Source of the DNA: CAZBYL01 sp964496275 | GTDB taxonomy: Bacteria > Synergistota > Synergistia > Synergistales > Synergistaceae | NCBI GenBank assembly: GCA_964496275.1 | Contig: CAZBYL010000017.1 | Span: 1-42,440, forward strand | Direction of reading: 5' to 3' | Length of the DNA: 42,440 nt | In this document: positions 8,367 through 17,507 of the stretch, piece after piece | How the letters are laid out: each line of letters begins with the position of its first letter | How positions within the stretch are numbered: position 1 is the stretch's first letter | Program-made: the position numbers and the translations under genes | Notes under the pieces: model-generated | What the model was told of the DNA's origin: nothing | The model's input: only the letters and a program-made list of their open reading frames with translations | Database searches by the model: none

Positions 8367-9261
8367 ATTTACGGCAGCTGCAGATGAAACTTATAAAGTT
8401 TTTTACGAGCGGCTGTGAGAGATTGGCCTGCGCCGCCGCTATTCCAAATATACGCGGAATCGGCGGCACCAACTTCAACGTCTTGTAGCCGATTGCGGAA
8501 TAATTTTTTGCCGCTTTTTCGGAACACATACTGAGACCAAAACCGGCGGACACCAGCCCCATATTGGTGAGGAGGCTTGTGCCGTGGGTTTTAAGCAGAG
8601 TTATACCGTCGTCATCCCGTGTGTTATTCAGTGAATTCATCACGCATCCAAGCGCTGTGGTATACAGCGAACCGATTTCAGAAAAAATGAAAGTCTCCCC
8701 GCGCAGCATTTCCAGTGAAATTTCCGATTTATCCGCATACTCGTGGTCCGGAGGGACAATCAGCACCATCTCGTCTGTATAGAGGTGAAAGAACTTTACG
8801 TCGCCGCTGATATCGGGAGCGCAGCAGAATGCGCAGGTAATTTCGTTGTTCTTCAGCATGTCAACGAGAACGGTGCCCTCTCCTTCGTAAAAATCCAAAG
8901 AAATGTTTGGGAACGCGTTTGTAAATTCCTCAAGCCGGTGAAAAAAATCATAGCGTTCGGTTCCAGGAAATACGCCAAACTTGATAGTACCGCGGTCTGG
9001 CTCTGTGAACATTTTCATGTGTTCTCGGGAGTTTGCCTCTTTTTCACATATCTCTCTGGCGAAAGGTAGAAACTCTTCACCCGCATGTGTAAGTGTAATA
9101 AGCCTCATTCCCCGTTCAAAAAGCTTTATTCCCAGCTCCGACTCAAGCTTGCTTATCTGTGTGGAAAGAGATGACTGAGAAATATTTATCTCCTCTGCGG
9201 CTCGCGTGAAGCTCTGATATTTTGCAACCGCAATCATGTATCTGAGCTGATGCAGTTCCAA
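8365..9261 (-). CDS. LysR family transcriptional regulator
   Basis: A LysR-type regulator of 298 residues when started at the TTG at 9261. The N-terminal winged helix-turn-helix is clear: LRYMIAVAKYQSFTRAAEEI, then SQSSLSTQISKLESELG and LFERG. A periplasmic-binding-protein-like effector domain fills residues 90-298. TTG 9261 is preferred because GGGGGA lies about nine bases upstream and the protein then begins ELHQLRYM, a common LysR beginning; the ATG at 9282 has no ribosome binding site. It lies convergent to the catabolic locus rather than in the usual divergent position. It may control that locus through 2773-3182, but this is inference. Confidence 0.88.
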   Translation of the reverse strand: MELHQLRYMIAVAKYQSFTRAAEEINISQSSLSTQISKLESELGIKLFERGMRLITLTHAGEEFLPFAREICEKEANSREHMKMFTEPDRGTIKFGVFPGTERYDFFHRLEEFTNAFPNISLDFYEGEGTVLVDMLKNNEITCAFCCAPDISGDVKFFHLYTDEMVLIVPPDHEYADKSEISLEMLRGETFIFSEIGSLYTTALGCVMNSLNNTRDDDGITLLKTHGTSLLTNMGLVSAGFGLSMCSEKAAKNYSAIGYKTLKLVPPIPRIFGIAAAQANLSQPLVKNFISFICSCRK

Positions 9262-10036
9262 CCGATATTCCCCCAATCCCATGCTTGTTATTGGTTTTCT
9301 TTACGCAAATCATTATACATAAACTGTCGTCGATTTACCTTATTGATATTTATAAAATCGGTGAAGCAGAGCGTACTGTAGATTGATAGGCACGCCTACA
9401 TATAAGCGTCAAACCTCCCGCATCCGTTCACGACTCAAAACATCGTTTAAATTTCTCCCATCATCTGAGCAGGAGAGTTTTTTATGTTCAAACATACGGG
9501 GAAGGGATTAAGCGTCAAAGATTCCGCTCCCGATTATTCTTGAGAATCAGGTGTATTTTGCGCCTGCCGATTATTTCGGCACCCCAAACGGCACATAGTT
9601 TGACGTGCTTTGAGATCTAAAAGGCACCTCAAATCCCGGGGAAATATTTCTGGCACTTCGTCATTAAGATTGTTCTAGCCTGTGAAAGGATTTGCTGAGC
9701 GAATTTAAGGGCGGAAAGCTGCTCTTTTTTCTTTGCCGTAAATGACAAGTATGCAGAAAGAAGTGTCGACAGACCGGCGAATCCTGAGTTACAGCTGCCG
9801 CTTTAAGTGTTTCTCATAGTAACGGCAATTATGGGTGAGGTCAATTCGGCGTTACGTGCACCACCCTCAATTACAAAGAAACCTCGTTTAACATCTTGAT
9901 ATCCGTATAGTGTTTTCTATATACATGGAAGTCTGCCTAGGTAAAAGCATAGGTTCGGTTAATTCCCTGTCTTAGAGAGGACAAAGTAACACTTTATCTC
10001 GTTTATCAGATATAATATCGGAAGGGGGTGGTTGTC
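9262..10036. other. Long gap without a recognised gene
   Basis: About 775 bases between the LysR start and glgB. It should contain the LysR promoter (AT-rich stretch 9290-9360) and the glgB promoter near 10011. A hairpin-like element at about 9463-9478 (TCTCC with GGAGA) is followed by GTTTTTTAT and resembles a plus-strand terminator with no gene before it. A short frame from ATG 9484 behind GGAGAG ends after about 20 codons. No known riboswitch class or tRNA was recognised. Decayed coding sequence is possible. Confidence 0.5.
10011..10016 (+). promoter_or_regulatory. Candidate -10 box for the glgB operon
   Basis: A consensus TATAAT lies 21-26 bases before the glgB start. No good -35 hexamer stands at 16-18 bases upstream, so the assignment is tentative. 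The short leader implied would leave just the GAAGGGGG ribosome binding site. Confidence 0.35.
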
Positions 10037-11986
10037 ATGTCGGATATCAACAACAATGAAGCTGTTCATGGCGTAAGCCTTGCGAGTGAGACTGATATTT
10101 ATCTTTTTCGCGAGGGAAGTCACTGCAGGCTCTATGATTTTCTCGGCTCTCACCCTATGGAGCACAAGGGGGTAAGCGGAGTTCTCTTTGCAGTTTGGGC
10201 TCCCGATGCGGAATCAGTTTCCGTAATAGGTGATTTTAACTCATGGAATCCTGCTTCGCACCGACTTGCTCCCAAATGGGACTCTTCAGGAATTTGGGAG
10301 GCTTTTGTGCCTGGCGTTCCGCCCTACTCCCGCTACAAGTACAGTATTAAGACAAAAAGCGGAGAGATTCTTGATAAGGGAGACCCTTTTGCGTTTTACT
10401 GCGAGTATGCGCCCAATACTGCGTCCAAAGTTCTGCCATTTCCTCAGCACCAATGGCATGACGGGGATTGGATGGCATCTCGGAAGGAAAAAAGCGCCGT
10501 GCGCAAAGCTCAGTCCGTCTACGAACTGCATGCGGGTTCGTGGAGGCGCACCGGGGACGATAACTATCTGACATGGCTTGGACTTGCGGAAGAACTGCCA
10601 TCCTACCTTTCTGAGAACGGGTTTACTCACGTTGAGTTTATGCCCGTTATGGAGCACCCATTTTACGCATCGTGGGGCTACCAAATCACGGGATATTTTG
10701 CTCCGACGTCGCGGTACGGAACTCCCGCCGACTTTATGTATTTAATAGACTGTCTGCACAATGAGGGTATAGGCGTGATTCTTGACTGGGTTCCGTCTCA
10801 CTTTCCCTCGGATGCGGCTGGCCTTGCAAAATTTGACGGTTCGTGTGTCTATGAGTATGCCGACCCTAAGAAAGGGTATCACCCCGATTGGAAAAGCTGC
10901 ATTTTTAACTATGGGCGCGGAGAGGTTCGCAGTTTTCTGCTTTCGTCCGCACACTTTTGGCTGGATAAGTACCATGCGGACGGGCTGAGAGTCGATGCCG
11001 TTGCGTCCATGCTCTATCTCGACTATTCCCGCAAGGAAAATGAGTGGAATCCCAATCTCTACGGCGGAAAAGAGAATATCGAGGCCATAGATTTTTTAAA
11101 GAAACTTAATGAATCCGTCTACCTGTCTTTCCCGGACGTTCAGGTGACTGCAGAAGAATCCACATCGTGGCCTATGGTTTCACGCCCGACGTGGCTCGGC
11201 GGTCTCGGTTTCGGGTATAAGTGGAACATGGGGTGGATGAACGATACACTCAAGTACATGGCGCGTGACCCCATTTTCAGACAGTACCACCATAACTCGC
11301 TCACATTCGGAATGTGGTATGCCTATGCGGAGAACTTTATTCTCCCGCTCTCCCATGACGAAGTTGTTCACGGAAAGGGCTCGCTCTGGAATAAAATGCC
11401 GGGAGAGAAGTGGCAGAAAGCCGCCAATCTGCGTCTGCTTTTCGGCTGGCTCTTCGGACACCCGGGCAAAAAACTTGTGTTCATGGGCTGTGAATTCGGC
11501 CAGGAGCGTGAGTGGAATCACGATATAAGTCTTGACTGGCATATCCTAAAGGAAAATCTGCATGGCGGTATTGCTCTCTGGTTCCGAGACATAAATAAAT
11601 TCTACAGAGATAACCCGCCGCTTTGGGAAATGGACTACGAACAGGGAGGCTTTGAATGGATAGACTGCGATGACTCCGCATCCAGTATAATATCCTTCAT
11701 GCGCAGGGATAAATCTGGCAGAGAAGTCATGCTGATTTATAATTTCACCCCGGTTCTCAGGAACAACTACAGAATAGGAGTGCTGAACGCAAGAGCGTGG
11801 CGCGAAGCCCTGAACAGCAACGGCTCGTGCTACGGAGGAACGAATACCGGCAATCTGGGATATATAAAAACGGAAAAAGTATCATACAAAGGGTGTCCTT
11901 ACTCAATATCTCTGACTCTGCCGCCTCTTGCATGTCTTGTTCTTGTGCCGGATAATTCAGAACACGCGGAGTCGGAATCGCAATAA
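10037..11986 (+). CDS. glgB: 1,4-alpha-glucan branching enzyme (GH13)
   Basis: A 649-residue GlgB that cuts alpha-1,4 glucan chains and rejoins them as alpha-1,6 branches in glycogen synthesis. An N-terminal CBM48 domain (GVLFAVWAPDAESVSVIGDFNSW) is followed by the GH13 barrel. Region I is DWVPSHF, region II GLRVDAVASM with nucleophile D320, region III AEEST with acid/base E373, region IV LSHDEVVHGK. The D320-E373 spacing of 53 equals that in E. coli GlgB. It is shorter than E. coli GlgB (728) because the extra N1 domain is absent. ATG 10037 follows GAAGGGGG by eight bases; the GTG at 10028 overlaps that site. malQ begins 19 bases downstream. No glgA or glgC lies in the window. Confidence 0.95.
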   Translation: MSDINNNEAVHGVSLASETDIYLFREGSHCRLYDFLGSHPMEHKGVSGVLFAVWAPDAESVSVIGDFNSWNPASHRLAPKWDSSGIWEAFVPGVPPYSRYKYSIKTKSGEILDKGDPFAFYCEYAPNTASKVLPFPQHQWHDGDWMASRKEKSAVRKAQSVYELHAGSWRRTGDDNYLTWLGLAEELPSYLSENGFTHVEFMPVMEHPFYASWGYQITGYFAPTSRYGTPADFMYLIDCLHNEGIGVILDWVPSHFPSDAAGLAKFDGSCVYEYADPKKGYHPDWKSCIFNYGRGEVRSFLLSSAHFWLDKYHADGLRVDAVASMLYLDYSRKENEWNPNLYGGKENIEAIDFLKKLNESVYLSFPDVQVTAEESTSWPMVSRPTWLGGLGFGYKWNMGWMNDTLKYMARDPIFRQYHHNSLTFGMWYAYAENFILPLSHDEVVHGKGSLWNKMPGEKWQKAANLRLLFGWLFGHPGKKLVFMGCEFGQEREWNHDISLDWHILKENLHGGIALWFRDINKFYRDNPPLWEMDYEQGGFEWIDCDDSASSIISFMRRDKSGREVMLIYNFTPVLRNNYRIGVLNARAWREALNSNGSCYGGTNTGNLGYIKTEKVSYKGCPYSISLTLPPLACLVLVPDNSEHAESESQ

Positions 11987-12005
11987 TTTTTTCGGGGGAG
12001 TTCAT

Positions 12006-13553
12006 TTGAGTCGCAGAAGCGGAGTTTTAATGCACATATCAAGTTTGCCTGGCAGCCCCGGCGTCGGCGGGCTTGGAGCCGCGGCAAGGCGTTTTGCGGA
12101 TTTCTTGTCGGAGGCAGGTTTTTCCCTCTGGCAGGTGCTTCCCATCTCGCCTGTTTCCTCTGTACTCGGAAATTCTCCGTACAGCAGCCCGTCTGCATTT
12201 GCGGGAAACAGACTCTTTATAAGTGCGGGCGACCTGTCTGATGAGGGTCTCTGCTCCGATTCTGATATCGGATACGCAGACAGTTCGTCCGCGGCCGATT
12301 ACTCGGCTGCGGAACAGTGCGCAGATGTTTGTCTCTCCGCCGCGTGGAAAAATTTTATCTCAAGCCGGGATGAGTTTTCGGAACTTCGCGAAGATTTTTT
12401 ACGCTTCAAAGATGAAGAGAGTTTTTGGCTTAGAGACTATGTTCTTTTTTCTCTCCTTAAAGAAAAATTCGGCGGCAAGTGTTGGACGGAATGGCCGGAT
12501 TTGTTCCGTGCGCATGATGAATCCGCGCTTGTTTCTTTTGCTTCGGAGGAACATAACTCCTCTCGTATGGACTATCTTGCTTTTGTACAATTTCTTTTTT
12601 TCAGACAGTGGAGAAAATTAAAAGATTACTGCCATATAAAGGGGGTGTCGCTGATAGGCGATATCCCTATGTTTGTTGCCCCCGACAGTTCGGACGTATG
12701 GGCGAATCGGAATATCTTTCAGCTTGACGGTGCGGGCAGACCTCTATGTGTCGCGGGGGTTCCTCCCGACTATTTCAGTGAGACCGGTCAGAGGTGGGGT
12801 AACCCTCTTTACAGATGGGAAAATATGGAATCTGATAATTTCCTTTGGTGGCGCAGACGCATTGAGTCCTCGCTCAAACTCTTTGATATGGTTCGGATAG
12901 ACCACTTCAGAGGTTTTGAGGCATATTGGTCGATACCGCAATCGGAGCTCACCGCGGTTAACGGGGAATGGGTGAGCGTATCGGGCGAAAAACTGCTTTC
13001 CGCCGTCAAAGAAAATATTTGCGCGGGAGAAGACAAACTTCCTCTCATTGCCGAAGACCTTGGTATAATTACAGACGGTGTACGCGCCTTGATGAATAAA
13101 TTTGGTCTGCCCGGAATGAAAGTTCTGCTCTTCGCCTTCGGTTCGGACGTTGCGGATAATCCCTACGCGCCTCATAATATGTGCAAAAATGCCGTGGTCT
13201 ACACCGGAACGCACGACAATAATACCGTTTGGGGCTGGTGGAGGGAAGAAACTTCCGCAGCGGAACGTCTCAGATTCAGGCATTACGCGGGAGAGAGCGG
13301 AGAATTTGACGCGGCTTTCAGGATGGCGCATCTGGCTCTTTCGTCGGTTGCGGACACGGCCGTCGTTCCAATGCAGGATATACTGGGGCTCGGTTCGGAT
13401 TGCCGAATGAATACTCCTGGAGTCGGAGCCGGAAATTGGAAGTGGCGTATGACCAATGACGAATTTATGGGGATTTTGGAAAAAAGGTCGCCGATTGTTA
13501 TTAAATACAGAGAGCTGAATGTTCTTTTCGGCAGGGTCAATAAAGTTTTTTAA
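12006..13553 (+). CDS. malQ: 4-alpha-glucanotransferase (amylomaltase, GH77)
   Basis: A 515-residue amylomaltase that transfers alpha-1,4-glucan segments between maltodextrins. The N terminus RRSGVLMHISSLPG-SPGVGGLG is the typical GH77 beginning. Catalytic motifs are GDIPMFVAPDSSDVW, MVRIDHFRGFEAYW (nucleophile Asp), IAEDLGIIT (acid/base Glu) and TGTHDNNT (transition-state Asp). The start is assigned to TTG 12006, with GGGGGAG five bases upstream and the family's N terminus directly after; upstream in-frame codons lie inside glgB. It forms a glycogen/maltodextrin pair with glgB. The ribosome binding site of the next gene overlaps its stop. Confidence 0.93.
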   Translation: MSRRSGVLMHISSLPGSPGVGGLGAAARRFADFLSEAGFSLWQVLPISPVSSVLGNSPYSSPSAFAGNRLFISAGDLSDEGLCSDSDIGYADSSSAADYSAAEQCADVCLSAAWKNFISSRDEFSELREDFLRFKDEESFWLRDYVLFSLLKEKFGGKCWTEWPDLFRAHDESALVSFASEEHNSSRMDYLAFVQFLFFRQWRKLKDYCHIKGVSLIGDIPMFVAPDSSDVWANRNIFQLDGAGRPLCVAGVPPDYFSETGQRWGNPLYRWENMESDNFLWWRRRIESSLKLFDMVRIDHFRGFEAYWSIPQSELTAVNGEWVSVSGEKLLSAVKENICAGEDKLPLIAEDLGIITDGVRALMNKFGLPGMKVLLFAFGSDVADNPYAPHNMCKNAVVYTGTHDNNTVWGWWREETSAAERLRFRHYAGESGEFDAAFRMAHLALSSVADTAVVPMQDILGLGSDCRMNTPGVGAGNWKWRMTNDEFMGILEKRSPIVIKYRELNVLFGRVNKVF

Positions 13554-13566
13554 GGAGAGAAATCGC

Positions 13567-15474
13567 ATGGAATATAACAGAATAGGCAACGGCTACAGGC
13601 GCGCGGGAAGGGATTACAGGGAGCCTGTTTTTTTGTTCTTGCTTGCCGCCTTTATATATCTGAAATTTTATTTTCTCGAATATGCGATCTCCCACACAGC
13701 GACGCGATCATCACTCTCCGCGCTCTCTTCCTTCGGAATTTCGCTTATGCTTGTCTCTTCTGTTTCACTGTGCTGGCGCAGGCTTCGCCCTCTTCTCCTC
13801 TTCTCTTTGGACTTCCTGCTCTCGGGGCTTGTGTTTACGGACCTTATGCACCTAAGATACTACTCCGACCTGTTCACATTTGGGAACATAGGCCTGTCAA
13901 CTCAGGTGGGGGAAGTAGCGGAATCTGTCGCGGCACTTTTTAAAGTTTCTGACCTCTTATATTTTGCGGACATTGCCGCTCTTGCTTTCTACTTTCTGTT
14001 TTTTCGCAGACTTTCGGTAAAGCCATTTTTCAAAAAAATCACGTTTCGCCGTATAAAATTAACACTGTTTATATTCTTGCTGGGAGCCTCCCTCCTTGCC
14101 TTGCGTATTTACACCTACGAAAAGCAGGTGCCAAATGTTCTGCGCTCCATGTGGGACAGACCTGCCGTATGCAACAATGTGGGGGCTATGACCTACCATG
14201 CCGTCGATTTTTGGAATGTCGCCGCAGATAAACTTTTCAAAAAGAAGCTTTCCCAAGCAGATGTTGATGAGATAAAGGGTTGGTTCGCCGATCGTGAGTC
14301 TGTAAAGGATAAGTCTGCCGATATGTACGGTGCGTATGCAGGAAAAAATCTAATCATAATACAGGTTGAGTCTTTGCAGCACTTTGTTGTCGGAATGAAA
14401 GTCGGCGGAGTTGAAGTGACACCGAACATCAACAGATTTGTAAAAAAATCAGCTTACTTCTCGGAAGTCTACAACCAGACGGGTTCAGGCAACAGCTCGG
14501 ACGCTGAGTTTCTTGTAAACGCAGCTCTGTACCCATCTCCGTCGGGCGTGGCCTATACTCGCTTTGCAGGAAACAAATACGCGGGACTGCCTAAGATATT
14601 GGCGGACAGAGGCTACAGCGTTCTTGCTCTGCACGGAGACAGACCGGGATTCTGGAACAGACAGCACATGTACCCGGCTCTCGGATTTCAGCGCTTTGTC
14701 AGCAAGAAGGATTTTGTCGTTGACGAAAACTTGGGAATGGGGCTCAGCGACAAGAGTTTCTTCCGTCAGACTGTAAAAATGCTCAAAAACGAGCCAAAAC
14801 CTTTCTATGCCTTTTTAATAACACTTACGAGCCACTATCCCTACAACTTTCCGGAACTGCTCAGACAGTGCGATTTCAATGCGGGAGAGTTTGACGGGCT
14901 GCTTGTCGGAAACTACTTAAAGGCAATAAACTACTTTGATAAACAGTTCGGAATGTTCATCAAGGGGCTTGAAAAAGAGGGGCTGCTCGAATCATCGATA
15001 ATAGTTGTTTACGGCGACCACACAGCCATACCCGAATGGGACAAGCCGAATCTTGAAAAGCTCTTAAAACGTGACCTCAGAGCGCACGGAACTTGGCGCG
15101 GCATACTTAAAATTCCGCTCATCATAAAATTTCCTGACGGACGCTTTGCCGGTGTATCCGACGATGTTCCCGCAGGGTTGGTTGATGTCTCCAAGACATT
15201 GACAGAACTTCTCGGTGCGGAAAACAACCTTGGATTCGGACACAGCGTCTATTCCAAAAAGTCAAAGGAGCCGGTTATTTTCAGAAACGGTTCCTATATA
15301 TACGGACAAGCATTTGTAGAGCCTTCAATCTCTTCTGCCGTTGACGTGAAGTCGGGCAAGACCTTAAAATATGCAGACTACAATGATATCACTCAAAAAG
15401 TTAAGAAAATATTAAGTTATAGTGATAAAATATTAGAGCATAATCTTATGGCTGAAATATTAAAGGAGAACTAA
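13567..15474 (+). CDS. LtaS/MdoB-like phosphoglycerol-transferase-fold membrane protein, copy 1
   Basis: A 635-residue membrane enzyme of the LtaS/MdoB alkaline-phosphatase superfamily. Roughly five hydrophobic segments occupy residues 18-200; the extracytoplasmic sulfatase-fold domain follows. It closely matches lipoteichoic acid synthase: VESLQ (metal ligand E268), TGSGNSSDAEF, HGDRPGFWNR (H356, D358, W363, R365, the phosphoglycerol pocket) and YGDH (metal ligands D484, H485). The LtaS catalytic threonine is a serine here, S310. Such enzymes move glycerol phosphate from phosphatidylglycerol onto a polymer or glycan. In a diderm, periplasmic glucans or a surface glycan are more likely acceptors than lipoteichoic acid. 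AAGGAGAG overlaps the malQ stop and supports ATG 13567. Family is certain; acceptor unknown. Confidence 0.85.
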   Translation: MEYNRIGNGYRRAGRDYREPVFLFLLAAFIYLKFYFLEYAISHTATRSSLSALSSFGISLMLVSSVSLCWRRLRPLLLFSLDFLLSGLVFTDLMHLRYYSDLFTFGNIGLSTQVGEVAESVAALFKVSDLLYFADIAALAFYFLFFRRLSVKPFFKKITFRRIKLTLFIFLLGASLLALRIYTYEKQVPNVLRSMWDRPAVCNNVGAMTYHAVDFWNVAADKLFKKKLSQADVDEIKGWFADRESVKDKSADMYGAYAGKNLIIIQVESLQHFVVGMKVGGVEVTPNINRFVKKSAYFSEVYNQTGSGNSSDAEFLVNAALYPSPSGVAYTRFAGNKYAGLPKILADRGYSVLALHGDRPGFWNRQHMYPALGFQRFVSKKDFVVDENLGMGLSDKSFFRQTVKMLKNEPKPFYAFLITLTSHYPYNFPELLRQCDFNAGEFDGLLVGNYLKAINYFDKQFGMFIKGLEKEGLLESSIIVVYGDHTAIPEWDKPNLEKLLKRDLRAHGTWRGILKIPLIIKFPDGRFAGVSDDVPAGLVDVSKTLTELLGAENNLGFGHSVYSKKSKEPVIFRNGSYIYGQAFVEPSISSAVDVKSGKTLKYADYNDITQKVKKILSYSDKILEHNLMAEILKEN

Positions 15475-15482
15475 GTGACAAT

Positions 15483-17408
15483 ATGCTATTCCGTTCTTTA
15501 GGGGAAAGGGTTGAACGTGGAGGTGCGGCTCTGGCTGTGCTTGTTGCCGCATCTGTCTGGCTGAAATTCTTTGCCATTGACTTCCGCATCGCGTCGATTC
15601 TGGATTGGCCAACATTAGGCATGACGGGACACCACATGCTTCGCAGCTTTCTGCGGTCCGCCGCCGTGCTTATGCCGTCGCTTGCCGCGATTTTGTGTGT
15701 TGTCGTGCCTGCGTCCATGTTTCCTGTTCGCAGACGTCTCCTTGCTCTTCTTTCCGCAGACTTCCTGCTCTCAGCGCTTGCGGTAACGGATGCTCTCTTC
15801 CTGAGATACTACACGGACATCTTTATATTTCACGATATAATGCTCATTCCGCAGACCGGTCTTATCGTCAAATCAATATGGTCTTTGCTCAAGCCGTGGG
15901 ACGTGCTCTTCTTTGCTGACATAATGATAATCAGCTTCATGCTGCGCAGAAAGAGAATATCTTTTACGTTCAAACCGCTCACGCGAAAGTGCGTTCTTGT
16001 CTCCCTGCTTCTCATAATTATCTCGGTATCGGTTCAGATGTCGGCGCTTTGGATGCTCAAGGAAGCGCGCCCTAAGATAATTAATGCAATGTATGACCGC
16101 CTCTCTGTCTGCGCTTGGGTCAGCACTGCCGCTTTTCATTGGGGAGATGCGATTACTCTCGGAATGAAGGCTCTCACCTCCGATTACGTGCCGGAAGAAA
16201 AAATCCGAGAGACAGCAGCATGGCTCGCGAGCAGAAATAAAGTCAGCCCCAACGGCATAGCGCGCGGGAAAAATCTCATACTGATTCAATGCGAAGCTCT
16301 CCAGTCGTTTGTAGTAAACCTTCGCATAGATGGCGCGGAAGTCACTCCGAACCTGAACAAATTCTGCCGAGAATCCCTATATTACACAAACGCGTGGGAC
16401 CAGACCGCAGGAGGCCAGAGCTCCGATTCCGAATTTATGGCAAACAGCGGGCTATTTCCCGCACCTTCGGGAGCAGCTTACACAAGATTTTCCGATAACA
16501 CATATAACTCAATAGCGCGTGTGCTGAAAAGCAAAGGCTACGATGCCGTGGTTGTTCAGGGAACATACAGCGCGTTTTGGAACTGCCACAGAATGCATCC
16601 AAAGCTGGGATTCCGCAGGCAGTACAGCCGCAACACATTTCCAAAGGGTGAGATTGTGGGGCTCGGTCTGAGTGATAAAACAATATTTACGCAAGCCGCG
16701 GCAATATTTTCGGGATTAAAGCTCCCATTCTACGGTTTTATAGTGACTCTCAGCGGACACCACCCTTACGACTTCGACGGGCTTGACGACGGAACACTGC
16801 GCCTGCCCGACGGCATGAAGGGGACAATGCTCGGAAACTATCTCACGGCAATGCACTATTTTGACAAAGAATTCGGCCGTTTCATTGAAAAACTAAGAAA
16901 AAACGGACTGCTTTCGGAAACTCTCATTGTTGTGTACGGAGATCACCCCGCAATACCGATAGCTTACAAAGAAGATTTGCAAAAGCTGCTCGGAACGGAT
17001 TTGGAAAACCCCATCAACTGGAAAAAGACGCGCAAAGTACCGCTTATCTTTCACCTTCCGCTGAAAAGTGATTTTTGCGCTGAAAACGACGTAAACACAG
17101 GGCAGATGGATATTCTTCCTACGGTAGCGGGGCTGATGGGATTCAGACATAAAACCGCCTTCGGGAAAAACCTCCTGTCCGCTTCCGAATCGGACCCCGT
17201 TATCTTCAGAAACGGTTCGTATATATATAAAAATATTTTTGTTGAACCCGGTGTGGAACGAGCCACAGACCTTTACTCAGGCGAGCGCTATGACATATCG
17301 CTGTTTGACGCCGTCACCTCGGACGTTGAGAAACGCCTTGGCTTCAATGACCTCATATTGGAAAAAAATCTCATAGAACCTATTCTGAATATGAAAACCA
17401 ATCTGTAA
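15483..17408 (+). CDS. LtaS/MdoB-like phosphoglycerol-transferase-fold membrane protein, copy 2 (diverged pocket)
   Basis: A 641-residue paralogue of the preceding gene, nine bases after it, with the same layout of N-terminal membrane segments and C-terminal sulfatase-fold domain. Metal-site motifs remain: QCEALQSFV and VYGDHPAIP. The nucleophile segment is TAGGQSSDSEF, again with Ser (S313) where LtaS has Thr. The substrate-pocket motif is altered to Q-G-T-x4-W-N-C (Q359, T361, W366, C368), so the His, Asp and Arg that hold phosphoglycerol in LtaS are gone while the Trp stays. It may act on a different donor, or as a primase- or accessory-type partner of copy 1. The AAGGAG before it is 14 bases from ATG 15483, rather far. 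Confidence 0.82.
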   Translation: MLFRSLGERVERGGAALAVLVAASVWLKFFAIDFRIASILDWPTLGMTGHHMLRSFLRSAAVLMPSLAAILCVVVPASMFPVRRRLLALLSADFLLSALAVTDALFLRYYTDIFIFHDIMLIPQTGLIVKSIWSLLKPWDVLFFADIMIISFMLRRKRISFTFKPLTRKCVLVSLLLIIISVSVQMSALWMLKEARPKIINAMYDRLSVCAWVSTAAFHWGDAITLGMKALTSDYVPEEKIRETAAWLASRNKVSPNGIARGKNLILIQCEALQSFVVNLRIDGAEVTPNLNKFCRESLYYTNAWDQTAGGQSSDSEFMANSGLFPAPSGAAYTRFSDNTYNSIARVLKSKGYDAVVVQGTYSAFWNCHRMHPKLGFRRQYSRNTFPKGEIVGLGLSDKTIFTQAAAIFSGLKLPFYGFIVTLSGHHPYDFDGLDDGTLRLPDGMKGTMLGNYLTAMHYFDKEFGRFIEKLRKNGLLSETLIVVYGDHPAIPIAYKEDLQKLLGTDLENPINWKKTRKVPLIFHLPLKSDFCAENDVNTGQMDILPTVAGLMGFRHKTAFGKNLLSASESDPVIFRNGSYIYKNIFVEPGVERATDLYSGERYDISLFDAVTSDVEKRLGFNDLILEKNLIEPILNMKTNL

Positions 17409-17507
17409 TATTCTGTTGTATTTGCATGTGGTAACGTGTATTATTACACGAGCTGATACCTTTTGCCGGGTATCTCTGTTTTATCGTGTGCGGGAGGAGC
17501 TGTAAAT

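Noticed and set aside
9484..9600. ATG behind GGAGAG with an in-frame TGA, considered as a third selenoprotein
   Set aside because: Only about 20 codons precede the TGA, the sequence after it shows no known fold, and no Cys context or clear SECIS was found.
12744..13589. Long open frame of 281 codons on the minus strand opposite malQ
   Set aside because: It is antisense to a gene with complete GH77 motifs, has no recognisable domain and no ribosome binding site; the codon pattern of malQ creates it.
15475..15501. GTG 15475 with a good AAGGAG as the start of the second LtaS-like gene
   Set aside because: It is in another frame and stops after eight codons. It could be a tiny leader, but nothing else supports it; ATG 15483 gives the real protein.
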